DNA of 46,215 bases from an uncultured Bacteroidales bacterium (GTDB taxonomy: Bacteria; Bacteroidota; Bacteroidia; Bacteroidales; Bacteroidaceae), in NCBI GenBank assembly GCA_902781515.1, contig CACZJU010000021.1:1-46215 (forward strand), read 5' to 3'. A model generated the notes under the pieces. The model was not told the origin of the DNA and searched no databases. It was given only the letters and a program-made list of their open reading frames with translations. Every line of letters starts with the position of its first letter. Positions within the stretch are counted from its first letter, which is position 1. Shown in pieces: positions 1 through 7,647 of the stretch. A program made the position numbers and the translations under genes.

Positions 1-20
1 AAAAAACAAAATGAAATAAG

Positions 21-93
21 AGCGGCAAACGAGACTCGAACTCGCGACCCCAACCTTGGCAAGGTTGTGCTCTACCAACTGAGCTATTGCCGC
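21..93 (-). tRNA. tRNA-Gly (GCC)
   Basis: Read on the minus strand this folds as a full cloverleaf of 73 nt. The acceptor pairs GCGGCAA with TTTGCCGC, the T arm contains GTTCGAGTC, and the anticodon loop reads TTGCCAA with anticodon GCC. The 3' CCA is not encoded. It is the last of five tRNAs on this strand, and the T-rich minus-strand sequence just downstream (positions 1-17) could end the transcript. Confidence 0.96.
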
Positions 94-106
94 AAAACTT
101 TTAAAG

Positions 107-181
107 CGGTGCGTACGGGACTCGAACCCGTGACCCCATGCGTGACAGGCATGTATTCTAACCAAGCTGAACTAACGCACC
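107..181 (-). tRNA. tRNA-Asp (GTC)
   Basis: Minus-strand cloverleaf of 75 nt with acceptor GGTGCGT paired to ACGCACC, T arm containing GTTCGAGTC, and anticodon loop CTGTCAC giving anticodon GTC. CCA is not encoded. Only 13 bases separate it from tRNA-Gly, so the two are almost certainly cut from one precursor. Confidence 0.96.
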
Positions 182-204
182 GTTTTATCAATCTTTCAAA
201 GAAG

Positions 205-287
205 TGGGTGGTGATGGATTCGAACCACCGAAGGCGTAAGCCAGCAGATTTACAGTCTGCCCCATTTGGCCACTCTGGTAACCACCC
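205..287 (-). tRNA. tRNA-Tyr (GTA)
   Basis: Minus-strand tRNA of 83 nt with a long variable arm, as expected for a class II bacterial tyrosine tRNA. The anticodon loop reads CTGTAAA with anticodon GTA, the acceptor pairs GGGTGGT with ACCACCC, and the T loop contains TTCGAAT. CCA is not encoded. Confidence 0.96.
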
Positions 288-313
288 TTGCAGACTGCTG
301 CTGCTTTAGCAAG

Positions 314-387
314 TGACTCCTACAGGATTCAAACCTGTAACCTTCTGATCCGTAGTCAGATGCTCTATTCAGTTGAGCTAAGGAGCC
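314..387 (-). tRNA. tRNA-Arg (ACG)
   Basis: Minus-strand cloverleaf of 74 nt. The anticodon stem TCTGA/TCAGA encloses loop CTACGGA, giving anticodon ACG. In most bacteria this adenosine is deaminated to inosine to read CGN codons. The acceptor pairs GGCTCCT with AGGAGTC including one G-U pair. CCA is not encoded. Confidence 0.95.
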
Positions 388-400
388 ATTATCTTGTTTG

Positions 401-475
401 TGGGCGCTGACGGATTCGAACCGCCGACCCTCTGCTTGTAAGGCAGACGCTCTGAACCAGCTGAGCTAAGCGCCC
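401..475 (-). tRNA. tRNA-Val (TAC)
   Basis: Minus-strand cloverleaf of 75 nt. The anticodon stem TCTGC/GCAGA encloses loop CTTACAA, giving anticodon TAC. The acceptor pairs GGGCGCT with AGCGCCC and the T arm contains GTTCGAATC. It is the first gene of the five-tRNA unit and lies directly behind a clear promoter. Confidence 0.96.
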
Positions 476-506
476 TGTCGAAACCTCTGTTTCTGTTTTG
501 CGGGTA

Positions 507-537
507 CAAAGGTACGACTTTTTCCTATACTACCAAA
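507..537 (-). promoter_or_regulatory. promoter of the five-tRNA operon
   Basis: On the minus strand a TTTG (534-537) is followed after 19 bases by TACCTTTG (507-514). This is the Bacteroidetes primary sigma factor consensus (-33 TTTG, -7 TAnnTTTG). It points at tRNA-Val about 30 bases downstream, and no other promoter is evident between the tRNAs. Confidence 0.8.
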
Positions 538-572
538 ACTTTTTGGCGATTTTTTCATTAAACTTTTGATTT

Positions 573-935
573 TTACTTCTCAGACGTAGTTTTATCATGA
601 ATTCCACGACTGGATACGACCTGATAATCACGTCCGACCGTCAGTTTCGGTTCTATAGGTGAAACAATTGTAATGCACACGTTCGTCTCTTTATTCGTGT
701 CTGTCGAATGCAGGGAGCGAATGTTCAGTACTCCATTCTCTACGGTCCATTGTATATTGTTTGCGGCTACGCTATCGGTGGAACGAACGCCCATCTCATA
801 GTTTTCGCCACTCACGAAGCGGACACATGCGGGTACATTCACGTTTACGCCTTCGAAAGGCTTTGTCTCAATTGTTTTTGCGTTTGCGGTGGCTACCATC
901 ATGATGGCGCTCACCAGAATCATCATCTTTTTCAT
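573..935 (-). CDS. small secreted protein, DUF2807-like
   Basis: A 120-residue protein with a clear signal peptide (residues 1-19, ending ATANA). The segment from about residue 27 (FEGVNVNVPACVRFVSG) through NGVLNIRS has the rhythm of the head part of DUF2807, a putative auto-transporter adhesin beta-helix family: short strands, a phrase with V at every second place, and a 'valine after asparagine-glycine' turn. DUF2807 proteins are usually about 200 residues or more, so this one keeps only the first half and ends in a charged tail. It may be a shortened family member. It probably acts in the periplasm or outside the cell. Function unknown. It is transcribed towards the tRNA operon, with a -7 box upstream at 1017-1024. 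Confidence 0.75.
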   Translation of the reverse strand: MKKMMILVSAIMMVATANAKTIETKPFEGVNVNVPACVRFVSGENYEMGVRSTDSVAANNIQWTVENGVLNIRSLHSTDTNKETNVCITIVSPIEPKLTVGRDYQVVSSRGIHDKTTSEK

Positions 936-1016
936 AATCTCAATCTTTTTACCTTTTATTTATTTTTGTTATTCTATGCGCCCCTCGCCAGGGACGTCTT
1001 TCATTAGATGACGGTG

Positions 1017-1024
1017 CAAAGTTA
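1017..1024 (-). promoter_or_regulatory. -7 box for the DUF2807-like gene
   Basis: TAACTTTG on the minus strand matches TAnnTTTG. It lies about 80 bases upstream of the start codon at 935. A well-spaced TTTG is not visible; the nearest is at 1050-1053 with 25 bases of spacing, so only the -7 part is convincing. Confidence 0.5.
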
Positions 1025-1050
1025 GTGCCTTTTCACGACCCCGACCAAGC

Positions 1051-1265
1051 AAAAATATGTTTTTTAGCATAAAATTAGCCGTTTATTGACATTCGTCAAG
1101 GCAAGCGTGACAGGTTGGCAGGCCATTATGGAGTTTTTGACAGAATGTCGCAATGCGCGCGCATATGCACATATACCTATTATATACACGCACGCGCGTA
1201 ATACATGTAATAACCTTTGACCTGCAGCCTAAAATAGTCAAAACATGATGCCGACTGCATATATT
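1051..1265. other. gene-free region upstream of rpsA
   Basis: No gene is supported here. The stretch from about 1154 to 1203 alternates purines and pyrimidines almost throughout (GCGCGCGCATATG, then ATATACACGCACGCGCG). This is a composition that can favour left-handed DNA under negative supercoiling. It lies about 100 bases upstream of the rpsA promoter. Confidence 0.4.
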
Positions 1266-1297
1266 TCACCATCTTAGACAGAATTTTCGCACATTTA

Positions 1298-1329
1298 TTT
1301 GGTATTTCACTCGATTTACACTACCTTTG
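1298..1329 (+). promoter_or_regulatory. rpsA promoter
   Basis: TTTG at 1298-1301 is followed after 20 bases by TACCTTTG at 1322-1329, a near-perfect Bacteroidetes promoter. Transcription would start near 1336, leaving an A-rich leader of about 55 nt before the rpsA ATG and no Shine-Dalgarno sequence. Confidence 0.8.
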
Positions 1330-1391
1330 CGCCGCTTTTTATGCACAACATAAAGTCTAACTCTATTAATTAAACAAAAAACAAACAAAAA

Positions 1392-3179
1392 ATGGCAGAC
1401 TACAAGAATGTCGCACCCCTGGAAGGTTTCGATTGGGAAGCCTATGCCAATGGTAATGCAAACAGCGACCTGAGCCGCGAGGCACAGGAGAGTGCCTACG
1501 AAGGCTCTCTGAACAAGATCGACGACCACAAGGTTGTGGACGGAACGGTCATCTCTATTAACAAGCGCGAGGTTGTCGTAAACATCGGCTCTAAGAGCGA
1601 TGGTATCATCCCCGCAGGCGAATTCCGCTACAATCCCGACCTGAAGGTTGGTGACACCGTAGAGGTTTACATCGAAAACCAGGAGGACAAGAAGGGCCAG
1701 CTCATCCTGTCTCACAAGAAAGCACGCGCAAGCCGCTCATGGGACCGCGTCAACGAGGCTATGGAGAACGAAGAAATCATCAAGGGTTACATCAAGTGCC
1801 GCACAAAGGGTGGTATGATTGTCGACGTATTCGGCATCGAAGCATTCCTGCCCGGCAGCCAGATTGACGTTAAGCCCATCCGCGACTACGACATATTCGT
1901 TGGCAAGACAATGGAGTTCAAGGTTGTGAAAATCAACCAGGAGTATAAGAACGTCGTTGTTAGCCACAAGGCACTCATCGAAGCCGAGCTCGAAGCTCAG
2001 AAGAAGGAAATCATCAGCCATCTGGAGAAGGGTCAGGTGCTCGAAGGTGTTGTCAAGAACATCACAAGCTACGGCGTATTCATCGACTTGGGCGGCGTAG
2101 ACGGTCTGATTCATATCACAGACCTCAGCTGGGGCCGTGTAAGCGATCCTCGCGAGGTTGTAGAACTCGACTCTAAGATTAATGTCGTTATTCTCGACTT
2201 CGACAACGAGAAGAAGCGCATTGCTCTTGGTCTGAAGCAGCTCACTCCTCACCCATGGGATGCTCTTGATCCCAACCTGCAGGTTGGCGACCGCGTAAAG
2301 GGTAAGGTTGTCGTTATGGCCGACTACGGAGCATTTGTAGAAATCGCTCCTGGTGTTGAAGGTCTGATTCATGTTAGCGAAATGAGCTGGAGCCAGCACC
2401 TGCGCAGTGCTCAGGACTTCATGAAGGTTGGCGACGAGGTTGAGGCAGTTATCCTGACCCTGAACCGCGAAGAGCGCAAGATGTCTCTGGGCATCAAGCA
2501 GTTGAAGGAAGATCCCTGGCAGAACATCGAGGATAAGTATCCCGTTGGCAGCAAGCACACCGCTAAGGTTCGCAACTTCACCAACTTCGGTATCTTCGTA
2601 GAAATCGAAGAGGGTGTAGATGGTCTCATCCACATCAGCGACCTGAGCTGGACCAAGAAGATTAAGCACCCCAGCGAGTTCACACAGATTGGTGCTGAAC
2701 TGGAAGTTTGCGTACTGGAGATTGACAAGGCTAACCGTCGTCTTTCTCTCGGCCACAAGCAGTTGGAAGAGAATCCTTGGGATGTATTCGAAACCATCTT
2801 CACAGTTGACAGCGTACACGAAGGTACAATCGTTGAAATGCTCGACAAGGGTGCTGTTATCCAGTTGGAGTACGGTGTAGAAGGCTTTGCCACACCTAAG
2901 CACCTCGTTAAGGAGGATGGCAGCCAGGCTCAACTGAACGAGAAACTCGAGTTCAAGGTAATCGAGTTCAACAAGGAGAACAAGCGCATCATCCTCAGCC
3001 ACAGCCGCATCTATGAAGATGTTCAGCGTGCTGCTGCTCGCGATGAGAAGAAGGCTAAGGCTCCTCGTGCCAAGAAGGCCGCTGAGGCTCCCGCTATTCA
3101 GAACCAAGCTGCCAGCACCACACTTGGTGACATTGACGCTTTGGCTGAACTGAAGGCTAAGATGGAAGGCGAAAAGTAA
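1392..3179 (+). CDS. rpsA: 30S ribosomal protein S1
   Basis: Ribosomal protein S1 binds mRNA and brings it to the small ribosomal subunit. The 595 residues hold six S1 (OB-fold) repeats, beginning near residues 47, 133, 213, 299, 384 and 470. The central ones carry the typical GVFIDLGGVDGLIHITDLSW-type phrase and the following KLSLG/RIALGLKQL segment. The C-terminal tail is rich in alanine and lysine. The start follows an A-rich leader (caaacaaaaa) with no Shine-Dalgarno match, usual in this phylum where S1 and leader composition matter for initiation. The gene has its own promoter and terminator and is monocistronic. Length and repeat number fit Bacteroidetes S1. Confidence 0.97.
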   Translation: MADYKNVAPLEGFDWEAYANGNANSDLSREAQESAYEGSLNKIDDHKVVDGTVISINKREVVVNIGSKSDGIIPAGEFRYNPDLKVGDTVEVYIENQEDKKGQLILSHKKARASRSWDRVNEAMENEEIIKGYIKCRTKGGMIVDVFGIEAFLPGSQIDVKPIRDYDIFVGKTMEFKVVKINQEYKNVVVSHKALIEAELEAQKKEIISHLEKGQVLEGVVKNITSYGVFIDLGGVDGLIHITDLSWGRVSDPREVVELDSKINVVILDFDNEKKRIALGLKQLTPHPWDALDPNLQVGDRVKGKVVVMADYGAFVEIAPGVEGLIHVSEMSWSQHLRSAQDFMKVGDEVEAVILTLNREERKMSLGIKQLKEDPWQNIEDKYPVGSKHTAKVRNFTNFGIFVEIEEGVDGLIHISDLSWTKKIKHPSEFTQIGAELEVCVLEIDKANRRLSLGHKQLEENPWDVFETIFTVDSVHEGTIVEMLDKGAVIQLEYGVEGFATPKHLVKEDGSQAQLNEKLEFKVIEFNKENKRIILSHSRIYEDVQRAAARDEKKAKAPRAKKAAEAPAIQNQAASTTLGDIDALAELKAKMEGEK

Positions 3180-3188
3180 GTCCTGCGG

Positions 3189-3311
3189 ACAATGGATAAT
3201 TGACAATGGACAATTGATAATGATTGGGAGAGTCTGCAAAACTGCGGACTCTCTCTTTTATTTCCACAACGTCTATTTCATTGTCAATTTTCAATTATCA
3301 ATTTTCAATTT
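3189..3311. repeat. inverted short-repeat arms flanking the rpsA terminator
   Basis: Left of the terminator (3189-3222) are near-repeats of ACAATGGATAATTG and ACAATTGATAATG. Right of it (3278-3311) are their reverse-complement relatives, TTGTCAATTTTCAATT and ATCAATTTTCAATT. The period is about 7-8 bases. The same ATCAATTTTCAATT string recurs at 29455-29478, between the phosphatase-like gene and secA. Confidence 0.6.
3226..3260 (+). terminator. rpsA terminator
   Basis: Hairpin with stem GAGAGTC (3228-3234) paired to GACTCTC (3247-3253), extended inward by TGC/GCG, and followed by CTTTTATTT. It lies about 50 bases after the rpsA stop codon and works as a rho-independent terminator on the plus strand. 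Confidence 0.75.
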
Positions 3312-3318
3312 AACACAT

Positions 3319-4233
3319 GTGGAACCATTCGAACTATATATATTAGGTTGTGGCTCAGCCAATCCCACGCAACGTCATCTTCCTGCTTGTCAAGTTCTAT
3401 CGACACACGGAAAACTTTTCATGATAGACTGTGGCGAGGGCACTCAAACAAGATTTGCACGATGCGGGCTAAGTATGAAGCGCGTGGGGCACATATTCAT
3501 ATCACACGCTCATGCTGACCATTGCCTTGGGCTTCCGGGACTCATCTGCACCATGAGTTTATTGGGCCGTACATCACAGCTACACATTCATGCGCCACAA
3601 GAATTGGAATCATACCTACAGGCTGCAATGAAACTGTTCTGTCCCAACCTTGAGTTCGAAGTAATATTCCACGCAGTAGATACTACAAAGCACCAGTTAG
3701 TATTTGAAGACAGAAGCATTGAAGTATGGAGCCTGCCCTTGCGCCATCGCGTTCCATGCTGCGGATATATGTTTCATGAAAAGCCCGGACAGCGTCATAT
3801 CTTGCGCGATATAATAGATATGTACGAAATTCCTGTCAGTCAAATAAGCAACATCAAGGCAGGAATGGACTGGACACTACCCGATGGAACGACTATACCC
3901 AATGAACGTCTCACTACACCTCCATCACCAACCCGCTCGTTTGCTTACTGCAGCGACACTACCCCACTACCCTCACTCGTTCCAATGATAAAAGGAGTAA
4001 ACCTACTGTTTCACGAAGCCACATTTGACCAAGCTAATGAATTCCGTGCTCGTCAGACGTTCCACTCAACCACCACCGAGGCGGCTCAGATTGCTCACGA
4101 CGCAGAGGTCGGACAACTGATTATCGGACACTACTCATCAAGGATGCGCGATGAAGCACAAATGCTTGCTGAAGCACAGCAGATTTTCCCAAATACAATA
4201 CTTGCCGACGAGGGACAACGCATAAACATCTGA
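3319..4233 (+). CDS. rnz: ribonuclease Z
   Basis: RNase Z is the zinc endonuclease that trims tRNA 3' ends before CCA addition. That fits this genome, because none of the five tRNAs in the window encodes CCA. The 304-residue protein starts with a short strand and the phrase ILGCGSANPT. It carries the metallo-beta-lactamase motif HAHADH at residues 63-68, then downstream motifs LFHEAT and GHYSSR. I place the start at GTG 3319, giving MEPFELYILG, because family members begin just so. The open frame upstream of it runs through the rpsA terminator and repeats and starts only with TTG. Length is standard for the family. Confidence 0.93.
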   Translation: MEPFELYILGCGSANPTQRHLPACQVLSTHGKLFMIDCGEGTQTRFARCGLSMKRVGHIFISHAHADHCLGLPGLICTMSLLGRTSQLHIHAPQELESYLQAAMKLFCPNLEFEVIFHAVDTTKHQLVFEDRSIEVWSLPLRHRVPCCGYMFHEKPGQRHILRDIIDMYEIPVSQISNIKAGMDWTLPDGTTIPNERLTTPPSPTRSFAYCSDTTPLPSLVPMIKGVNLLFHEATFDQANEFRARQTFHSTTTEAAQIAHDAEVGQLIIGHYSSRMRDEAQMLAEAQQIFPNTILADEGQRINI

Positions 4234-4260
4234 AAAATTGTAACAAAAAGGCGAAAATAT

Positions 4261-4291
4261 TTTGTTGGAACGAAAAAAAATTCTAATTTTG
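4261..4291 (+). promoter_or_regulatory. promoter of the 4325 gene
   Basis: TTTG (4261-4264), 19 bases, then TAATTTTG (4284-4291) exactly match the Bacteroidetes promoter pattern, 34 bases before the ATG at 4325. Confidence 0.8.
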
Positions 4292-4324
4292 CCATTGCAA
4301 AGCGTGTAAAACGTAAAGAAAGAC

Positions 4325-4630
4325 ATGATTAAGAAACTGCAAATACTGGTTTTCGCAATGCTTCTCACAGCAGTTCCCGTAAGCCTTATGGCACAAGCGG
4401 AGCGCGATGAGGTGGAAACCGAATTGTCAGCAACAAGTCTTTCCGTCAACGGCTCACGCGTGCACATTACCAATGCAGAGGGAGAAACATTGGAGATATA
4501 TAATCTCACTGGTGTAAAAGTTGCTTCTATCCGCATTGACAGCAGTGACAAAGCCTTCTCTTTGAATCTACAACGTGGTTGTTACATTCTGAAGGTCGGC
4601 AAGGTCGTACGCAAGATTTCCATCCGTTAA
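4325..4630 (+). CDS. small secreted protein consisting of a T9SS-like C-terminal domain
   Basis: A 101-residue protein with a signal peptide (residues 1-24, ending LMAQA). The rest looks almost entirely like the C-terminal sorting domain of type IX secretion substrates: LEIYNLTGVKVASIRI, then a LQRGCYILKVG turn, then KVVRKISIR at the end. Normally such a domain follows a large enzyme or adhesin; here there is no cargo. It could be a secreted structural peptide, a decoy for the secretion machinery, or a beta-sandwich of other use. It has a strong promoter of its own and is followed after 13 bases by the L,D-transpeptidase gene, so the two are likely co-transcribed. Confidence 0.8.
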   Translation: MIKKLQILVFAMLLTAVPVSLMAQAERDEVETELSATSLSVNGSRVHITNAEGETLEIYNLTGVKVASIRIDSSDKAFSLNLQRGCYILKVGKVVRKISIR

Positions 4631-4643
4631 TATTCTTTGTGCC

Positions 4644-6203
4644 ATGCGTTGCGGATTCACAACCATAGCGCTATATTTTACACTCCTTTTATCTTTCTTT
4701 GTGTCCTGCGACAATGCAGACAAAGTCAATATGCCCACTATTGAAGAACTACAATCGTGGACATGTCCGGAATACACCATTGACGGCAAGAGCGTAGCGA
4801 ATGAGTTGAAACATTGCGTTGAAACATGGTCTGAGAGCATGTATGCCGACAAATACACCAATAAATACTACCAGAATAACGCTGCTACCCTTTTATGGAT
4901 TGACCGCATGGGTGTAAGGAGAGAGGCTGATACCCTAATGTCTTATATCACAAAATACGGTGATTTAGGACTTTCGCAACAAGCTTTCGCGCTCGACACA
5001 CTGCAGGCTATGATTGACAGCGTCCGTAATTTCAACTGCTCTAATCATTCCGCAGCAAAGACATTGGGAAGCATTGAATATCTGCTCACCAGAGCATATA
5101 TGCGCTATGCATGTGGTCAGCGTTATGGTTTCATAAATCCACGATACACATTCAATCACCTACTGGTAGACCAGCCAGCCAACAGTGAGAAACGAAGCAC
5201 AACAACATACCGACGCATCTTCGCCCTCGACGTAGAAGAAGCTACCGACAGTTTTGCCCATACAGCAATTGAGCAAATTCATCAGCATCGTATCAGCGAC
5301 TTTCTCAGCTCCGTACAGCCAACCGATACTATTTATCGTCAGATGCGTAACGAATACCATGCGGCAAAGCAAAGCGGTGATACCACCCGTCTGCGTCTGG
5401 CCAGCATCAATATGGAACGCGCCCGCTGGCGTTACCAACGTCCCAATACTGGCCGTTACATTTTCGTAAACCTAGCAGCACAACAACTAACGGCTGTTGA
5501 TACACAACGGGATACAGCCACCACAATGCTTGTATGTTGTGGAAATGCTACTCACAAAACACCCTTGCTGCACAGCAAGATAAGCCATGTGGAACTGAAT
5601 CCATATTGGGTGATACCTCAGACCATTGTCAGCAAAGAGATTATGCCCAGCCACACTGGCGACAGTGCCTATTTTGCACGCAATCGCTATAGGGCCATCA
5701 ACAAGGAAACAAAAGAGATGGTTGACCCAGCATCGCTCTCTGCCGCCGAGCTACGTAGCGCCCGTTACACCCTACGTCAGGATAAAGGAGCTGGAAATTC
5801 TCTCGGTCGAGTCATATTCCGCTTCCCAAACGATTTTTCAGTATATCTACACGATACGAACAATCATAGTGCATTCCAATATGCCAATCGTGCTATAAGT
5901 CATGGTTGCGTGCGCGTTGAACATCCTTTGGACCTTGCACTTTTCTTCCTCGATAATCCAACACCATTATATGTTGACCGGATACGCATTGCCATTGACC
6001 GTGCACCCCTGACTGCAGAAGGACGACGCTATCAAGCAGCTCACCCTGATGCCAAGTCAATGCCGAACATCTCGTATTCCAGTCCTGTTGACGTTTGGCT
6101 CGACTACTGGACACTCTATCCTACACCAGATGGACGAATGGAATCGTATCCCGACAACTATGGTTACGATAGAACAATCGAAAAAAAATTAAAATCACTT
6201 TAA
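4644..6203 (+). CDS. L,D-transpeptidase lipoprotein (YkuD / YcbB type)
   Basis: This enzyme is expected to form 3-3 peptide cross-links in peptidoglycan, or to anchor proteins to it, in the periplasm. The 519 residues start with a lipoprotein signal peptide whose lipobox ends FFVSC (Cys22). The catalytic YkuD domain sits in the second half, with YLHDT at 401-405 and the nucleophile motif SHGCVRV at 419-425 (Cys422). The long N-terminal part and the LHDT spacing resemble the YcbB/LdtD branch, though the peptidoglycan-binding domain is not obvious. The ending is basic. It follows the small secreted protein and precedes an ECF sigma factor by 31 bases. Confidence 0.9.
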   Translation: MRCGFTTIALYFTLLLSFFVSCDNADKVNMPTIEELQSWTCPEYTIDGKSVANELKHCVETWSESMYADKYTNKYYQNNAATLLWIDRMGVRREADTLMSYITKYGDLGLSQQAFALDTLQAMIDSVRNFNCSNHSAAKTLGSIEYLLTRAYMRYACGQRYGFINPRYTFNHLLVDQPANSEKRSTTTYRRIFALDVEEATDSFAHTAIEQIHQHRISDFLSSVQPTDTIYRQMRNEYHAAKQSGDTTRLRLASINMERARWRYQRPNTGRYIFVNLAAQQLTAVDTQRDTATTMLVCCGNATHKTPLLHSKISHVELNPYWVIPQTIVSKEIMPSHTGDSAYFARNRYRAINKETKEMVDPASLSAAELRSARYTLRQDKGAGNSLGRVIFRFPNDFSVYLHDTNNHSAFQYANRAISHGCVRVEHPLDLALFFLDNPTPLYVDRIRIAIDRAPLTAEGRRYQAAHPDAKSMPNISYSSPVDVWLDYWTLYPTPDGRMESYPDNYGYDRTIEKKLKSL

Positions 6204-6234
6204 ACCATTTCGCTTAGCCACTATCTAATTAATA

Positions 6235-6783
6235 ATGAGGCACATCGACGAGCACAGCATAATTCCCCGTCTGCAAGACGAGTACACTCGTGTTGCTGCT
6301 TTCACCGATGTCGTAAATGAATACAAGGAAACACTGTATTGGCAAATTCGTCGGATGGTGACCAGTCACGATGACACAGATGATATCCTGCAAAATACAT
6401 TTATAAAAGCATGGAACGGTCTATCGTCATTTCGTGGTGACAGTAAACTATCAACATGGTTGTTCCGCATTGCCACCAATGAAACGTTGAACTTCCTGGA
6501 ACGGCAGAAACACAATTCTGTCAGCCTGGATGAAGAAAGCAGTCATGCAGCCCTTGCATTACAGAGCGACCCTTATTTCGATGGAGACGAGACGCAGCAA
6601 CAACTGCAAACGGCAATAAGCCAATTACCGCCCAAGCAGCGTCAGGTGTTCACGATGAAGTACTTCGAAGAGATGAAATACGAAGACATGAGTGAGGTCT
6701 TAGGCACCAGTGTGGGAGCGTTGAAAGCGTCTTACCATCACGCAATAAAAAAAATAAGTGATTTTTTTGAGCAATTCGATTAA
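6235..6783 (+). CDS. ECF-type RNA polymerase sigma factor
   Basis: Sigma-70 family member of the extracytoplasmic function group, 182 residues, with only regions 2 and 4. Region 2 is at about residues 25-95 (DDTDDILQNTFIKAWNGL, then STWLFRIATNETLNFL, the -10 melting and recognition part). Region 4 is at about 120-178 (QLPPKQRQVFTMKYFEEM and the helix-turn-helix YEDMSEVLGTSVGALKASYH). It would redirect RNA polymerase to stress or envelope genes. Directly downstream are a single-pass membrane protein and a periplasmic Spy/CpxP-like protein, the usual arrangement for a sigma factor held at the membrane by an anti-sigma partner. Confidence 0.93.
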   Translation: MRHIDEHSIIPRLQDEYTRVAAFTDVVNEYKETLYWQIRRMVTSHDDTDDILQNTFIKAWNGLSSFRGDSKLSTWLFRIATNETLNFLERQKHNSVSLDEESSHAALALQSDPYFDGDETQQQLQTAISQLPPKQRQVFTMKYFEEMKYEDMSEVLGTSVGALKASYHHAIKKISDFFEQFD

Positions 6784-6837
6784 ACCATAGCAGATTACAG
6801 CTATCTAACAAGTACACAGACAAATAAACGCACGACG

Positions 6838-7161
6838 ATGAACGAAATGGAATTACGTAAACATTGTGGAAACGACAACCCGTTCCGCGTTCCCGAAGGA
6901 TACTTCGAGGGATTCAACGAACGTCTGTTTGCACGTCTGCCACAAAAGACGGAAGCCAAGGTCGTGCGAATGAGTCCACACCTTTGGCGCGCAGCCGCAG
7001 CTATTGCCTTTGTGTTTATGCTTGGCGGCGGGCTCTATTGGACACAAGAAAGAAAGACATCACTGGCCGAGCAGTCGCAGGAGGAATACTATAATGATGC
7101 CCTCGACTACATTATGGTTGGCAATGCCGAAATAGCGGAATATTTAACTGCAGCAGAGTAA
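6838..7161 (+). CDS. small single-pass membrane protein, probable anti-sigma partner
   Basis: A 107-residue protein with a charged cytoplasmic N-terminal part (residues 1-48), one membrane segment (about 50-67, RAAAAIAFVFMLGGGLYW) and a short acidic outer tail. The N-terminal phrase NPFRVPEGYFEGFNERLFARLP recurs in Bacteroidetes proteins encoded next to ECF sigma factors; in my judgement it is the sigma-binding part. There is no zinc-binding HxxxCxxC motif, so it is not a ZAS-type anti-sigma. Its place between the sigma factor and the Spy-like gene supports the role. Function is inferred from context. Confidence 0.75.
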   Translation: MNEMELRKHCGNDNPFRVPEGYFEGFNERLFARLPQKTEAKVVRMSPHLWRAAAAIAFVFMLGGGLYWTQERKTSLAEQSQEEYYNDALDYIMVGNAEIAEYLTAAE

Positions 7162-7166
7162 GGAGG
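7161..7166 (+). promoter_or_regulatory. strong Shine-Dalgarno sequence for the 7175 gene
   Basis: AGGAGG lies 8 bases before the ATG at 7175 and overlaps the end of the preceding gene. Almost every other start in the window lacks such a motif, so this site stands out. It also fixes the start of the downstream gene. Confidence 0.65.
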
Positions 7167-7174
7167 ATGAAAAA

Positions 7175-7618
7175 ATGAAACGTCTATTTATCATCATTGC
7201 ACTATCAATGCTCGCCACCCTGACCACAATGGCGGATGACAACAAGCAGCAGAGATTCAATCCAGAAGAATTCAGGGTAAAGTTGGAAACGTTTATCGCC
7301 CAAAAAGCAGAACTATGTCCGACAGAATGTGAAAAGGTATTCCCCATCTATCGTGAGATGAAGGAAAAGCAACGCAGCCTTAAGCAGAAGGAAATGCAGT
7401 TGAAGCGCCCCGAAAAGAAATATGAGAATGAGAAAGACTATCAGCAAGCGCTCGTCGGTATTGCACAACTGCATATTGAAGCTGCCAAGATAGAAGAAAC
7501 ATACTACAAGAAGATGTGCAAGGTCATTCCGGCCCATAAAGTCTACGCCATAACACTGGCCGAAGACGCTTTCCACCGCGATATGCTACGCCATTTCAAT
7601 AATAAACAACGTAAATAA
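7175..7618 (+). CDS. periplasmic Spy/CpxP-like protein
   Basis: A 147-residue protein with a signal peptide (residues 1-20, ending TTMA). The mature part is highly charged and helical. It includes FNPEEFRVKLETFIAQKAELCPTEC and a long Lys/Glu-rich middle, ending with a second helix pair. This is the layout of Spy/CpxP-type periplasmic chaperone or metal-sensing proteins: two cysteines, helices and no membrane segment. As the third gene after the ECF sigma factor, it may act as the periplasmic sensor or as a target of the regulon. The family assignment rests on composition and helix pattern, not on a diagnostic motif. Confidence 0.75.
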   Translation: MKRLFIIIALSMLATLTTMADDNKQQRFNPEEFRVKLETFIAQKAELCPTECEKVFPIYREMKEKQRSLKQKEMQLKRPEKKYENEKDYQQALVGIAQLHIEAAKIEETYYKKMCKVIPAHKVYAITLAEDAFHRDMLRHFNNKQRK

Positions 7619-7647
7619 ATCTTACCCAGAATAAAGACACACGATTT

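Noticed and set aside
67-309. An open frame over the tRNA genes
   Set aside because: It lies entirely on the complement of three tRNA genes and has no protein-like composition.
1737-3239. A long minus-strand open frame opposite rpsA
   Set aside because: It is the shadow of a highly biased ribosomal protein gene, with no promoter or start context.
3214-3318. An N-terminal extension of RNase Z
   Set aside because: The extension is encoded by the rpsA terminator and repeats and begins with TTG; the family start fits GTG 3319.
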